Shown here: positions 44,183-53,910 of the stretch, in pieces | Position numbering within the stretch: position 1 is the first letter of the stretch | Layout: each line of letters begins with the position of its first letter | From: Pseudomonadota bacterium | GTDB taxonomy: Bacteria > Desulfobacterota > Binatia > Binatales > Binataceae | DNA length: 64,000 bases | Reading direction: 5' to 3' | Assembly (NCBI GenBank): GCA_021325025.1 | Contig: JAJPHZ010000020.1 | Span: 62,001 to 126,000, forward strand | The notes under the pieces: generated by a model | Databases searched by the model: none | Told to the model about the DNA's origin: nothing | What the model saw: only the letters and a program-made list of their open reading frames with translations | Program-made: the position numbers and the translations under genes

Positions 44183-46696
44183 TTATCCGCCCAGTGGGCC
44201 CTGCGGCGCGCCGTAGGGATTGCTGAGCATCACGTTGCCGCCGAAGGGGTTGCGGCCGATGGAGCCCAGCCCGCCCAGGGTCAGTTGAACGAAAATCTGC
44301 ACCTCGCTGGGATTGACCGAATCGTTGACACCGATGTCGAAGATCCAACAGTCGCACTTGGACTTCAGGCGCAAACCGTATTCGCTGTACAGCAGCTTGC
44401 CGTCGGCAATATCGTAGGCGGGCTCATAGTACAGACCCAATCGATCGAAGAACTCGTAATAGGCCCGGCCGCTGATTTGCTGCACCGCGTTGCGCCCGCC
44501 CACGAAGGCGTAGTTGAGCTGCAAATAGGGTCCCCCGGTGTAGGCGCGCCCCAGGCGCTGCTGATGCTCGGGCGCGGGCTGGTACCAGGGCGGGCGCAGC
44601 GCCAGAAACACAGTCTCGCCGGCGAACTGACGGGTATTGGGATTGAAATCGGTGAAACTGCCCAGCGAAGCGTAGGTGGTGGGAAACACTGTCACGTTGG
44701 CGGAGACGTCTGAAAACCGGGCCCCGGCGGGCGTAAGCGCATGCGAGGTATCGTACTCGTGCAACAGGCTGAACTCCGCCAGCTCCATCACCTGTCCGCC
44801 GCCGGACTGAAAGCTGGCCGCGCTCTGGGTACCGCCTGACGGTCCGGCGGAATCGGCATTGGATTCCTCCTGCCCGCCAAACTTCCCGTACAGCCGCGAC
44901 ACCACACCCCAGGTGAACAGGCTGCGCGGTTCAACCCGATCGGTTTCGTCGAAAAGGGGCAACTGCGCCTGATCGACCACCGGGACGTAGTCGTAGGAAA
45001 CCAGCGGCTCGATCGTATGCTTGAGCTTTTCCAGCGTGCGCCAGTGCAGGTCATAGACCTTCTGAAGGCGGCTGCCGATCGTGAACCCCCCGTCAATCAG
45101 CTCCCGATGGAGCAACCCGCCGGGCGCCAGCGAGGGATTTTCTCCCAGTTGGTTGTTGAAGTTGAGCACTTGCCCAATCGCCGGATCGAAACTGCCCTGC
45201 GGGAAGATAACCAGGTTGTGGCCCGACACGTCATAGGCGGTCTCCTCCACCCCGAGCCGGCCCCAGCCGTAGAGATAATCCTTGAGATGCCAGGGCACCG
45301 TGAGCTGCGGATGGAGGTCGAAGCGCAATCCTCCGATCCCGTTTTCGCGCATGTAATTGACCGCCTGGAAGTCGTAGTCCACGAACGCCGCACCGAAGCC
45401 CAGGTCCTGACGCCCGCTCCACAACAACTCCGGCATTTTCTGCAGCGCAAACTCCTGTGCCTGGATGTAGTCCTGGATCCACATGCCGTCGAGCATCAAA
45501 TAGGAGTTTTCAAAGCTCTGGATCAGCCCGAAGTCGGAGTTGCCCGTGCGCAGCAGGCCGAAATTGTAGTTGGAGCCGTAGCCGCGTGACAGAGTGTAGA
45601 CATCCATATCACGCAGGTAGAGGCTGTCGCTGGTCATGATACCGTCGGCGTAGGCCACCAGGTCGGGCGTGATGTGCTGACGCAGCAGCCCGATCAGCCC
45701 GTAGCGGTTGATGGGCACGGTCGGGTCCGCGATCTGGTTGTCGACCACGTCGGTGTTGGCATTGCTGCGGATGCTTTCGTTGAAAAACCCGCCCGTGACC
45801 CGCAGGTAATCGTCGCTTCCGTTCTGCAGCCGGTACTCCGCCATCCCGCCCACCCGCGCCAGCGTCTCGACGTCGAACGCCACGGTGGCGTCCATGCTGC
45901 GGTTGATGTCGATATAGTAGGGCTGGAAGTACTGGAATCCGCGCAGCCGCGATTGGCCGATGAGCGGGCTTAGAAATCCGCTCTGGCGTTCGGTGTCGGC
46001 GGGGAACACTGCGTAGGGAATATCGATGACGGTATGGCCCAGGACCTGGAACTTGGCGTCCTTGACAATGCCCCGTCCGCCCAAAGTGGCATCGATCTCA
46101 CGCCCCGCGATACTCCATGAAGGCGTGCCCGACTCGCATCCGCAGGTCGTAAAGTAGCCGTCGCGGACCCGGTAGTGTTGGCCCAGGAACTTGGTAATCT
46201 CGCGCCCGGCCAGGTAGTAGTCGCTCTGCTTGACCGCGATGCGCGCGTCGTGCATCTGGCCGGTTTCGTCTTCGACGTTGACTTCGGCGCTGGAGGCGGT
46301 CAGGTCGACCTCGGGATCGGACAAACGGACGTTGCCATGGGCGGCCAGGGTCTGCCGGCGCCGATTGAACTGCATCTCGTCGGCCTGCAGCACCGTGGGT
46401 CCTTGCGCCAGGCGCGCATCGCCGCGCGCGATGAAGGTGTCGGTGCGGGCGTCGTAAACGAATTCGTTGCCGCTCAGATCGACCTTGCCGGTGTGCGTGG
46501 TGCGCAGGCCGCCCAGCGATTGAAGGTCCTGGGCCAAGGCGTTGGATGCGGCAATCAGCGCCAACCCCAGTGCACACAGCAGCGGTGATCTAAATCGCTT
46601 CAGGGAACAACCTTGTGCGGCCCTGCGCCGCCAGGAAATAGGGATAGATTTCGCCCACCAGGTACACCGAGCCGGTAACCAGCACAAAGTCCTCAT
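44183..46696 (-). CDS. lptD: LPS assembly outer-membrane protein LptD
   Basis: 837 residues as the longest ATG-started frame. The first ~31 residues overlap the folC coding region and look non-natural; a CTG at 46603 (AAGG upstream) would begin a textbook signal peptide (KRFRSPLLCALGLALIAASNALA), and I could not decide. After the signal, an OstA/LptA-like N-terminal domain (GNEFVYDARTDTFIARGDAR, VLQADEMQFNRRRQTLAAHG) is followed by a beta-barrel with many short amphipathic strands (about 220-800) and Cys-containing barrel segments. It inserts LPS at the cell surface. It shows that the organism is a diderm with LPS. The gene follows folC with overlap. Confidence 0.88.
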   Translation of the reverse strand: MRTLCWLPARCTWWAKSIPISWRRRAAQGCSLKRFRSPLLCALGLALIAASNALAQDLQSLGGLRTTHTGKVDLSGNEFVYDARTDTFIARGDARLAQGPTVLQADEMQFNRRRQTLAAHGNVRLSDPEVDLTASSAEVNVEDETGQMHDARIAVKQSDYYLAGREITKFLGQHYRVRDGYFTTCGCESGTPSWSIAGREIDATLGGRGIVKDAKFQVLGHTVIDIPYAVFPADTERQSGFLSPLIGQSRLRGFQYFQPYYIDINRSMDATVAFDVETLARVGGMAEYRLQNGSDDYLRVTGGFFNESIRSNANTDVVDNQIADPTVPINRYGLIGLLRQHITPDLVAYADGIMTSDSLYLRDMDVYTLSRGYGSNYNFGLLRTGNSDFGLIQSFENSYLMLDGMWIQDYIQAQEFALQKMPELLWSGRQDLGFGAAFVDYDFQAVNYMRENGIGGLRFDLHPQLTVPWHLKDYLYGWGRLGVEETAYDVSGHNLVIFPQGSFDPAIGQVLNFNNQLGENPSLAPGGLLHRELIDGGFTIGSRLQKVYDLHWRTLEKLKHTIEPLVSYDYVPVVDQAQLPLFDETDRVEPRSLFTWGVVSRLYGKFGGQEESNADSAGPSGGTQSAASFQSGGGQVMELAEFSLLHEYDTSHALTPAGARFSDVSANVTVFPTTYASLGSFTDFNPNTRQFAGETVFLALRPPWYQPAPEHQQRLGRAYTGGPYLQLNYAFVGGRNAVQQISGRAYYEFFDRLGLYYEPAYDIADGKLLYSEYGLRLKSKCDCWIFDIGVNDSVNPSEVQIFVQLTLGGLGSIGRNPFGGNVMLSNPYGAPQGPLGG

Positions 46697-47897
46697 CGCG
46701 CGCCTCCGCCATTACCTGCTCGATTGCCGCCAGCGGCTCACGAATCACCCGGGTTGGCGCATAGGGCGAGAAATGCTCGACCAGGAGCTCGGGCTCCAGT
46801 GGCCGCTTGGGTTTGACCCGCGTCAGCGTCACGTCACGTACCCTGGGGCCCAGCATCTGCGCCATCCGCGGCCAGTTCTTGTCCGACAGGCAGCCGAACA
46901 GCAGCCGCGGGCGAGCCTGGGGGCCCAACTCGATCGCGATTGTTTCCAGCAGCGCCTCGACGCTCAGTTCGTTGTGCGCGCAGTCCAGCACCACCAGCGG
47001 GCGGCGGTGCACGATATCGAAGCGGCCCGGCCAATCCAGCTCGTGCAGCCCGCGGCGGATGGCGTCCTCCTCAATTCCCCATCCCATACCGCGCAGCGTC
47101 TCGAGCGCGGCCAGCGCGATTGCGGCGTTTTCATGCTGGAACCGGCCCGCCACCCCAAGTTCTACCGCCTCCATATTGAACCCCAGACCGGTATAGTCAA
47201 GCCGATGGGCCGGCGATCGTGAAGAGTAGGTGAAATCGCGGTCGAGCAGCATCGCGGCGCTGCAGCGCTGGGCCGCGATATCGGTCAGCGTGGCGCGGGC
47301 TTCCTCCTCGCGTGCGCCTATCACCACCGGCACCCCGGGCTTGATGATGCCGCCCTTTTCGGCGGCGATCGAGCGCAGCGTGTAGCCCAGGTATTCCATG
47401 TGGTCGAAGCCGATGGGGGTGATCACGCTCAGCAGCGGGCGCACCACGTTGGTCGAGTCCAGCCGTCCCCCCAATCCCGTCTCCACCACCGCGATATCGA
47501 CTTTTGCCTCGGCAAAGTACAGAAACATCAAGGCCACGGTGAATTCGAAGAAGGTCAGCCCCAGCCCGGCGCGTTCGTAAATCGCGCGCAAGCGCTCGAT
47601 ATACTCCAGCATCTGTGCGGCCGGCATTTCGGCCCCGTTAATCCGGGTGCGTTCGGTCAAATGGACCAGGTGGGGCTTGGTGTACAGTCCGGTGCGGTAA
47701 CCGGCGGCGCGCAGACAGCTATCGAGCATCGCCGCCACCGAGCCCTTGCCCTTGGTGCCGGCGATATGTACGACCTTAAGGCGCAGATGCGGATTGCCAA
47801 TGCGCTCCAGCGCCTGCTCCATCCGCTCCAGCTTGTAGATCTCGCCGCGCGCTTCAAGCGAATACAGCCATTCCAGAGTCTGCGCCAGCCGCTCCAT
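46590..47897 (-). CDS. folC: Folylpolyglutamate synthase / dihydrofolate synthase
   Basis: 435 residues from ATG 47897; an in-frame extension to 47981 does not look coding. The Mur-ligase-family P-loop is VVHIAGTKGKGSVAAML (42-58), followed by YTKPHLVHLTERTRINGAEM and the VVETGLGGRLDSTN segment with the metal-binding Glu. It adds glutamates to folates in the cytosol. It lies between accD (114 bases upstream) and lptD (overlapping downstream). The order trpBA-accD-folC is common; lptD after it is less so. Confidence 0.94.
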   Translation of the reverse strand: MERLAQTLEWLYSLEARGEIYKLERMEQALERIGNPHLRLKVVHIAGTKGKGSVAAMLDSCLRAAGYRTGLYTKPHLVHLTERTRINGAEMPAAQMLEYIERLRAIYERAGLGLTFFEFTVALMFLYFAEAKVDIAVVETGLGGRLDSTNVVRPLLSVITPIGFDHMEYLGYTLRSIAAEKGGIIKPGVPVVIGAREEEARATLTDIAAQRCSAAMLLDRDFTYSSRSPAHRLDYTGLGFNMEAVELGVAGRFQHENAAIALAALETLRGMGWGIEEDAIRRGLHELDWPGRFDIVHRRPLVVLDCAHNELSVEALLETIAIELGPQARPRLLFGCLSDKNWPRMAQMLGPRVRDVTLTRVKPKRPLEPELLVEHFSPYAPTRVIREPLAAIEQVMAEARDEDFVLVTGSVYLVGEIYPYFLAAQGRTRLFPEAI

Positions 47898-48011
47898 AAG
47901 GGCGTTATTGTAGCGGTGCCCAAGGCCGCGTCCAAGCAAAAAATCGGCGCTCCGTGCACAGCAATTGCCCACCCAATCCAAATCCTAGCGCGGCGTTTGG
48001 CCGCATCCGGG

Positions 48012-48839
48012 CTAACGCCGGGGACGCAGGATGCCGAGCAGATTGGTCAGAGTCTGGCGCATCTGATGGCGCGGGACGATTGCGTCGAGCATGCCGTGGG
48101 CGAGCAGGAATTCGGCTTTCTGGAAATCATCGGGCAGGCGCTGGTTGATGGTCTGTTCGATCACGCGCCGGCCGGCGAAGCCGATGACCGCGCCCGGCTC
48201 GGCCAGATTCAGATCGCCCAGCATCGCGAAGGACGCCGCCACACCGCCGGTGGTCGGATCGCAGCAGATCGAGATGTAGGGGACGCGCGCGTCGCGCAGG
48301 CGCGCAATGGCCGCCGACACCTTGGCCATCTGCATCAGCGACAGCGCCCCTTCCTGCATTCGCGCCCCACCCGAGGCGCAGAACACCACCGCCGGCAGGC
48401 GGCGCGTGCGCGCGGTCGCGAACAGCCGGGCCAGTTTCTCGCCGACCACCAAACCCATGCTGCCGCCCATGAAGTTGAAGTCCATCACACCCAGTGCGGC
48501 CGCGCGCCCGCCGATCCGGCCGGTGCCGATCACGAGCGCGTCGGCGCGCCCGCTGGCGCTGCGCGCCTGGGCCAGCCGCTCGGGGTAGGACTTGGAGTCG
48601 CGGAATTCAAGCGGGTCGCCGCCCGTCAACCCGGCGCTCATCTCGCGCCACGACCCGCGGTCCACGGTAATCGCCAGGCGCTGCTCGACGGTGAGACGGA
48701 AATGATGGCCGCACTTGAGGCAGACGTTAAGATTGCGCTCGACCTCCTTGCGATAGGCGATGTCGCGGCAGCGCGGACACTTGACCCACAAATCCTCGGG
48801 CGGCAGCGCCTGCGGCGTTTCTACACGTGGTGTGGGCAT
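48012..48839 (-). CDS. accD: Acetyl-CoA carboxylase carboxyltransferase subunit beta
   Basis: 275 residues. The zinc ribbon has Cys21, Cys24, Cys40 and Cys43 (KCPRCRDIAYR and NVCLKCGHHF). The crotonase-like carboxyltransferase domain follows, with MDFNFMGGSMGLVVGEKLAR, ASGGARMQEGALSLMQM and the later GFAGRRVIEQT. It makes malonyl-CoA together with AccA. It starts 9 bases after the trpA stop, so it belongs to the trp transcript. Normal size. Confidence 0.95.
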   Translation of the reverse strand: MPTPRVETPQALPPEDLWVKCPRCRDIAYRKEVERNLNVCLKCGHHFRLTVEQRLAITVDRGSWREMSAGLTGGDPLEFRDSKSYPERLAQARSASGRADALVIGTGRIGGRAAALGVMDFNFMGGSMGLVVGEKLARLFATARTRRLPAVVFCASGGARMQEGALSLMQMAKVSAAIARLRDARVPYISICCDPTTGGVAASFAMLGDLNLAEPGAVIGFAGRRVIEQTINQRLPDDFQKAEFLLAHGMLDAIVPRHQMRQTLTNLLGILRPRR

Positions 48840-48848
48840 GGCGTCTCC

Positions 48849-49703
48849 CTAACCTTTTCCCTGGTCTGGAAGAGGGGATAAAAGGTGGGCGGGTCGGGCG
48901 GCGCGCATCGCCTCCTTCATGGCGCCGACCAGGCCGCCGACCGCGCTCAGCAGTTGATCGCTCTTGCCGTGGGCTTCGATCAGCAGCGACAGCGCGCTGC
49001 CGACCACGACGGCGTCGGCGTAGGCGGCGACCTGCCGGGCCTGCGCCGGCGTGGAAATTCCAAAGCCGACGCCGATCGGCAGATCGGTTACCGACGACAG
49101 CTCGCGCACATGCGATTCGACGTCAGCGCCCACCTGCTCGCGTGCTCCGGTCACGCCCGTGACCGACACGTAGTAGAGAAAACCGCTGGCGGAGCGCGCG
49201 ATGGTGCGGCTGCGTTCCAGCGGGGTGGTGGGGGCGAGCAGGTAGATCAGGTCCACGCCCGCGGCGCGCGCGGGTTTGGCCAGTTCCCGGCTTTCCTCGG
49301 GCGGCATATCCACGACCAAAAGCCCGTCCACGCCGGCCTGCGCGGCATCCGTGCACAGCCGCTCGCATCCGTAGCGGTAAAACGGATTGAAGTATCCGAA
49401 CAGGATTATTGGGATTTGGGTCTGTTTGCGCAACTCGCCGACCAGCCCCAGGATCGCGGACAGCGACGCGCCCGCGGCCAGGCCGCGCGCCAGCGCGCGT
49501 TGATTGGCCGGCCCGTCCGCCATCGGATCGGAAAACGGTACTCCCAGTTCGATGAGGTCGGCGCCGCGCGCCTCCATCTCGGTTACCAGCATCCCGGTGT
49601 GCCGCAAGTCGGGGTCGCCGGCCACGATAAACGGGATCAGCGCGGCCTCGTTGCGGGCCCGCAGTTGTGCGAACTTGCGCGCAATTCTTGCCTCCTTCGC
49701 CAT
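48849..49703 (-). CDS. trpA: Tryptophan synthase subunit alpha
   Basis: 284 residues, TIM barrel. The catalytic Glu is in ADLIELGVPFSDPMADG (about residues 49-65), with Asp in DGLLVVDMPPEES. A FLYYVSVTGVTGAR segment and the GVGFGISTPAQA phosphate loop are typical. It cleaves indole-3-glycerol phosphate to indole, passed to TrpB. It lies 15 bases after trpB and 9 before accD. Confidence 0.95.
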   Translation of the reverse strand: MAKEARIARKFAQLRARNEAALIPFIVAGDPDLRHTGMLVTEMEARGADLIELGVPFSDPMADGPANQRALARGLAAGASLSAILGLVGELRKQTQIPIILFGYFNPFYRYGCERLCTDAAQAGVDGLLVVDMPPEESRELAKPARAAGVDLIYLLAPTTPLERSRTIARSASGFLYYVSVTGVTGAREQVGADVESHVRELSSVTDLPIGVGFGISTPAQARQVAAYADAVVVGSALSLLIEAHGKSDQLLSAVGGLVGAMKEAMRAARPAHLLSPLPDQGKG

Positions 49704-49718
49704 CGCGCCGCCTCCCCG

Positions 49719-50912
49719 TCACAGAGTGACGCCGAGCGCTTTGGCGACGCTTTGCATGTCCTTGTCGCCGCGGCCGGAAAGATTGACGATCATGATCGCG
49801 TCGCGTGCCATCGCCGGCGCTATCCGCACCGCATGCGCCACCGCGTGCGCGCTTTCCAGCGCCGGAATGATCCCCTCGGTCTCCGACAGCAGTTTGAGCG
49901 CCTCCAGAGCGTCCTCGTCCGTGGCGGTGACATAGCTGGCGCGCCCGCTGTCCTTCAACCATGCGTGCTCGGGGCCGACGCCCGGGTAATCCAGCCCGGC
50001 CGCGATCGAATGAGTCTCGCGAATCTGGCCCATCTCGTCCTGCAGCAGATAGGTGCGATTGCCGTGCAGGACGCCGACGCTGCCCGCGGTCAGCGTCGCC
50101 GCGTGCGAGGGGCCGTTGAGCCCCAGACCCGCCGCTTCAACCCCAACCAGCTTCACCTTGCTTTCCCTGATAAACGGGTAGAACAGGCCGATGGCGTTGG
50201 AACCGCCGTTGACGCAGGCGACCAGCACATCGGGCAGACGCCCCTCGTGCTGGAGGATCTGGCGGCGCGCTTCACGGCCGATCACGGCCTGAAAATCGCG
50301 CACGATCATGGGATAGGGATGAGGCCCGGCGGCGGTGCCGATCAGGTAGTAGGTGGTCCTGACGTTGGTGATCCAGTCGCGCAGCGCCTCGTTGAGCGCG
50401 TCCTTGAGGCTGCGGCTGCCGGCGTCCACCGGATGCACCCGGGCGCCGAGCAGCTTCATGCGGAAGACGTTGAGCGACTGGCGCTCGACGTCCAGCGCGC
50501 CCATGAAGACCTCGCATTCGCGCTGGAAGCGCGCCGCCATCGTCGCGGTCGCCACGCCATGCTGCCCGGCGCCGGTCTCCGCCGTGATGCGGCTTTTGTT
50601 CATGCGCACGGCCAGCAGCGCCTGGCCCAGCGTGTTGTTAACCTTGTGCGCGCCGGTATGGCAGAGGTCCTCGCGCTTTAAGTAGATTTTTGCGCCTCCC
50701 AGGCGGGCGGTGAGGTTGGCCGCGAAGTAAAGCGGCGTCGGGCGTCCGACGTACTCGCGCGCGTAGCGCTCGAGGTCGGCGCGGAATTTGGGGTCGCGCC
50801 GCGCCTGTTTGTAGGCCTGTTCCAGCTCCAGCAGCGCGGGCATCAGCGTCTCGGCCACCCATCGGCCGCCGTATTCGCCGAAATGGCCGTGCTTATCCGG
50901 CAGATTTTGCAT
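49719..50912 (-). CDS. trpB: Tryptophan synthase subunit beta
   Basis: 397 residues. The PLP-binding Lys is in the [16 protein letters not shown] segment (about residues 75-90). [18 protein letters not shown] and the [16 protein letters not shown] phosphate-binding loop are diagnostic of the TrpB1 type. It joins indole with serine. Its start overlaps the end of trpF by about 20 bases. Confidence 0.95.
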   Translation of the reverse strand: MQNLPDKHGHFGEYGGRWVAETLMPALLELEQAYKQARRDPKFRADLERYAREYVGRPTPLYFAANLTARLGGAKIYLKREDLCHTGAHKVNNTLGQALLAVRMNKSRITAETGAGQHGVATATMAARFQRECEVFMGALDVERQSLNVFRMKLLGARVHPVDAGSRSLKDALNEALRDWITNVRTTYYLIGTAAGPHPYPMIVRDFQAVIGREARRQILQHEGRLPDVLVACVNGGSNAIGLFYPFIRESKVKLVGVEAAGLGLNGPSHAATLTAGSVGVLHGNRTYLLQDEMGQIRETHSIAAGLDYPGVGPEHAWLKDSGRASYVTATDEDALEALKLLSETEGIIPALESAHAVAHAVRIAPAMARDAIMIVNLSGRGDKDMQSVAKALGVTL

Positions 50913-51507
50913 GCTTGATGAAACTCCTCAGTTTGCCGTGATCTTTTATTCCGGGCGCGGCCTCCACGCCGCTGGCGACATCGACGCCATAGGGTCCAAG
51001 CGCCGCCACCGCGCCGACCGTATCGGGCGTCAGCCCGCCCGCCACCAAACAGCGGCGCAGGTCGAGCTTGCGCAGATGCTCGATCGGAATCGCCCGCCCC
51101 GTGCCGCCGTAAAGCCGTGGGTCGTAGCTGTCGATCAGAGTCAGAGCGCTGCTGTGCGCCGCTTCAAACACCGCAGCGGCGGATTGCTCAGGCCGCAGAC
51201 TGACGGGACGAATCACCGGCACCGGCCATGCGGTGAGCAATCCCTGGCTTTGCGCGCCGTGAATCTGAAGCATATCAAGCGCCAGCTCGGCCAGCATCCG
51301 CGCGACGAATTCGCGCGCCGGCTCGACGAACACGCCCACCACCTTTGCGCGCGCGCCGATCGCGGCGCGAATCTTCGCTGCTTGAGAGAAGGAGGCATAA
51401 CGCGGACTGCGATCGTAGAAATTAATCCCGATCATATCGGCGCCGAATTCGCACGCGGCCAGCGCGTCCTCCACGCGCGTAACTCCGCAGATTTTGACCT
51501 TAATCAA
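50893..51507 (-). CDS. trpF: Phosphoribosylanthranilate isomerase
   Basis: 204 residues from TTG 51507, just after GGGAGGAGG; a GTG at 51522 has no ribosome site. The motif [13 protein letters not shown] (about 3-15) carries the catalytic Cys, and [20 protein letters not shown] and the GLTPDTVGA loop follow. It overlaps trpC by 8 bases and trpB by 20. Fourth step of tryptophan synthesis. Confidence 0.93.
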   Translation of the reverse strand: MIKVKICGVTRVEDALAACEFGADMIGINFYDRSPRYASFSQAAKIRAAIGARAKVVGVFVEPAREFVARMLAELALDMLQIHGAQSQGLLTAWPVPVIRPVSLRPEQSAAAVFEAAHSSALTLIDSYDPRLYGGTGRAIPIEHLRKLDLRRCLVAGGLTPDTVGAVAALGPYGVDVASGVEAAPGIKDHGKLRSFIKHAKSAG

Positions 51508-52309
51508 CGCCTCCTCCCGCACCGCTGCCCGCGAGCGCTGCGGCCAGCGCGCGCAGCTGACGCGCCGGCTCGCCGCCGCGCAGCAGGCTTTCGCCGATCA
51601 GAAAGGCGCGCGCGCCCGCGGCGGACAGGCGGCGGATGTCGGCCGGAGTTTCGATCCCGCTTTCCGACACGACCAAAGCATCGCCGCGACAGGCGGCCAT
51701 CAGCTGTTCGGTTACCGCGATATCGGTCTTGAAGGTGTGCAGGTCGCGGTTATTGATCCCGATTAGCCGCGCGCCGATTCGCTGCGCGGATTGGAGTTGC
51801 GGATAATCGTGCACTTCGACCAGGGTTGCCATTCCGAGTTCGGCGGCAAGCGCCGCCAGTTCCTGCGCCTGGCGTTCCTCCAGCATCGCAAGGATCAGCA
51901 GAATACAATCCGCGCCGGCCGCGCGGGCTTCGTGGACTTGGTAGGGGTCGAAGATGAAATCCTTTCTGAGCAGCGGCAGATCGACTGTGGCGCGCACCGC
52001 GCGCAGGTCCTGCAGCGAGCCTTTGAAATGCGCGTCGGTCAGCACGGAGATCGCGGCGGCGCCGTTGGACGCGTACGTCGCGGCGATTTGCGCCGGCTCC
52101 AAATCCGGCAGGATGTCGCCCTTGCTGGGCGAGGCGCGTTTGATTTCAGCGATAATCGCGGGCCGGCAGCGGTCGAGCGCGCCGATAAAATCGCGCGGCG
52201 GCGCTGCTTTTGCCGCGCACGCCTTGACTTCGTCGGGTCCGATCTCGCGGCGGCGCTGCTCAAGTTCCGCGCGCTTGTCGGCGAAGATTCGCTCCAGTAG
52301 CGACGCCAT
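51500..52309 (-). CDS. trpC: Indole-3-glycerol phosphate synthase
   Basis: 269 residues, stand-alone TrpC. The N-terminal LLERIFADKRAELEQRR segment, EIKRASPSKGDI with the catalytic Lys (about 54-65), LLRKDFIFDPYQVHEA, GINNRDLHTFKTDI and the SESGIETPADIRRL end are all present. ATG 52309 is preceded by AGGAGA. It sits right after the trpD stop (adjacent, no gap) and overlaps trpF. Confidence 0.95.
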   Translation of the reverse strand: MASLLERIFADKRAELEQRRREIGPDEVKACAAKAAPPRDFIGALDRCRPAIIAEIKRASPSKGDILPDLEPAQIAATYASNGAAAISVLTDAHFKGSLQDLRAVRATVDLPLLRKDFIFDPYQVHEARAAGADCILLILAMLEERQAQELAALAAELGMATLVEVHDYPQLQSAQRIGARLIGINNRDLHTFKTDIAVTEQLMAACRGDALVVSESGIETPADIRRLSAAGARAFLIGESLLRGGEPARQLRALAAALAGSGAGGGVD

Positions 52310-53329
52310 TTAATTCTCCTCGCGGCTGGCCGCGCGCAGCGCCTGCAGCGTCCGGAGCGCGAGGCCCTGGCGCAGGATGTCGCGCGCCGCCTCGACGCCC
52401 TCGGCCAGCGACGCAGCCCGGCCGCCGAGGTAGATCGCCGCGCCGCCGTTGAGCGCCATCACGTCCGACGCGGCGCCCGGCGCGCCGCCCAGCCCCGCGC
52501 ACAACATCGCGACCGCCTGGTCCGCGTTCTCGATCATGACGTCGGCGGCGCGTCCCGCCTTGATACCGAAATCGCCGGGACGAATCATCGCCTCGATTAC
52601 GGCACCGTCGCGTACCTCGAAGGTACGGGTGGGCGCCCACGCCGATATCTCGTCCATTCCATCTTCGCTGTGCACGACCATCGCGTGCTTCGCACCCAGT
52701 TCGACCAACGCCTGCGCCATCACCGGCGCCAGCCGCGGCTCGGCAACGCCCACCAGCCGGCGCGCGGGACGCGCGGCGTTGGCGATCGGACCGAGCAGGT
52801 TAAACAGCGTCCTGATTCCCAGCTCCTTTCGAATCGCGGCCACGCGCGCGACCGCCGGATGATAATACGGGGCGAAGAGAAAACAGATTCCGGCGCGCGC
52901 CAGGCAGCGTTTGAGTCCCGCTGCGTCCAGCTCGATACGCACGCCGAACCGCTCCAGCACGTCGGCGGCGCCGACCCTGCCGCTGGCCGCGCGATTCCCC
53001 GCCTTGGCCACCTTGACGCCGGCGGCGGCGGCAATTAGCGCTGCCGCGGTGGAGATGTTGAAGGTGCCCAGGCCGTCGCCGCCGGTGCCCGCCGTATCGA
53101 GCAATTCCCCGCCATCCAGATCAAGCGGCCGGGCGCGGGCCAGCAACGCGCGCACACCGCCGGCCAGCTCCTGCGGCTCCTCGCCTTTCATCCGCAGCGC
53201 CACCAGCAGACCGGCCACCAAAAAGCCGGGCGCACCGTCGAGGATCTCATCGAACACGGTGCGAATCTGGGGCTCGTCAAGCGAGCGTCCCGCCGCAACC
53301 ATCTCCAGCGCCTGGCGCACGGTGGTCAT
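52310..53329 (-). CDS. trpD: Anthranilate phosphoribosyltransferase
   Basis: 339 residues. The glycine-rich [16 protein letters not shown] loop (about 78-93) binds [22 protein letters not shown] and the [12 protein letters not shown] segment complete the family pattern. It adds the phosphoribosyl group to anthranilate. ATG 53329 overlaps the trpG stop by 4 bases. Confidence 0.95.
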   Translation of the reverse strand: MTTVRQALEMVAAGRSLDEPQIRTVFDEILDGAPGFLVAGLLVALRMKGEEPQELAGGVRALLARARPLDLDGGELLDTAGTGGDGLGTFNISTAAALIAAAAGVKVAKAGNRAASGRVGAADVLERFGVRIELDAAGLKRCLARAGICFLFAPYYHPAVARVAAIRKELGIRTLFNLLGPIANAARPARRLVGVAEPRLAPVMAQALVELGAKHAMVVHSEDGMDEISAWAPTRTFEVRDGAVIEAMIRPGDFGIKAGRAADVMIENADQAVAMLCAGLGGAPGAASDVMALNGGAAIYLGGRAASLAEGVEAARDILRQGLALRTLQALRAASREEN

Positions 53330-53910
53330 CGATGCGCAGCTCCGGCCAGAAAGTTTTTCAGCAGCTCCTTGCCATGCTCGGTCAGAATCGACTCGGGATG
53401 GAACTGGACGCCTTCGACGGGCAGACTCTTGTGCCGCAACCCCATGATCTCACCTTCCGCCGTCCATGCCGACACTTCCAGGCATTCGGGCAGCGAGTGC
53501 GGCTCGACCAGCAGCGAATGGTAGCGAATCGCCTCGAACGGCGACGGCAGGCCGGAGAAGATGGTGCGCGAATCATGCAGGATGGGCGAGGTCTTGCCAT
53601 GCATCAGACGGCTGGCGCGCACCACGCGTCCGCCGAACGCCTCGCCCAGGCATTGATGGCCCAGGCAGACGCCCAAAATCGGCACCTCGCCCGCCATCTC
53701 GCGGATCAGCGCTACGGAAATGCCGGCCTGACGGGGCGTGCACGGCCCGGGCGAGATCACGATCGCATCGGGCCGCATCGCGCGCGCGGCGGCGATGTCG
53801 ATCGCGTCGTTGCGCCTGACGACAACCGTGGCGCCCAACTCGCCGAGGTACTGCACCAGGTTGAAGGTAAAGGAATCGTAATTGTCAATCATCAGGATGC
53901 GATTATTCAT
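53326..53910 (-). CDS. trpG: Anthranilate synthase glutamine amidotransferase subunit
   Basis: 194 residues. The class I glutaminase triad is visible: Cys in [14 protein letters not shown] (about residue 80), and His with Glu in VQFHPESI (about 169-176). It gives ammonia to TrpE. It may also serve para-aminobenzoate synthesis (PabA role) since no separate pabA is seen here. It overlaps trpE and trpD by 4 bases each. Confidence 0.95.
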   Translation of the reverse strand: MNNRILMIDNYDSFTFNLVQYLGELGATVVVRRNDAIDIAAARAMRPDAIVISPGPCTPRQAGISVALIREMAGEVPILGVCLGHQCLGEAFGGRVVRASRLMHGKTSPILHDSRTIFSGLPSPFEAIRYHSLLVEPHSLPECLEVSAWTAEGEIMGLRHKSLPVEGVQFHPESILTEHGKELLKNFLAGAAHR

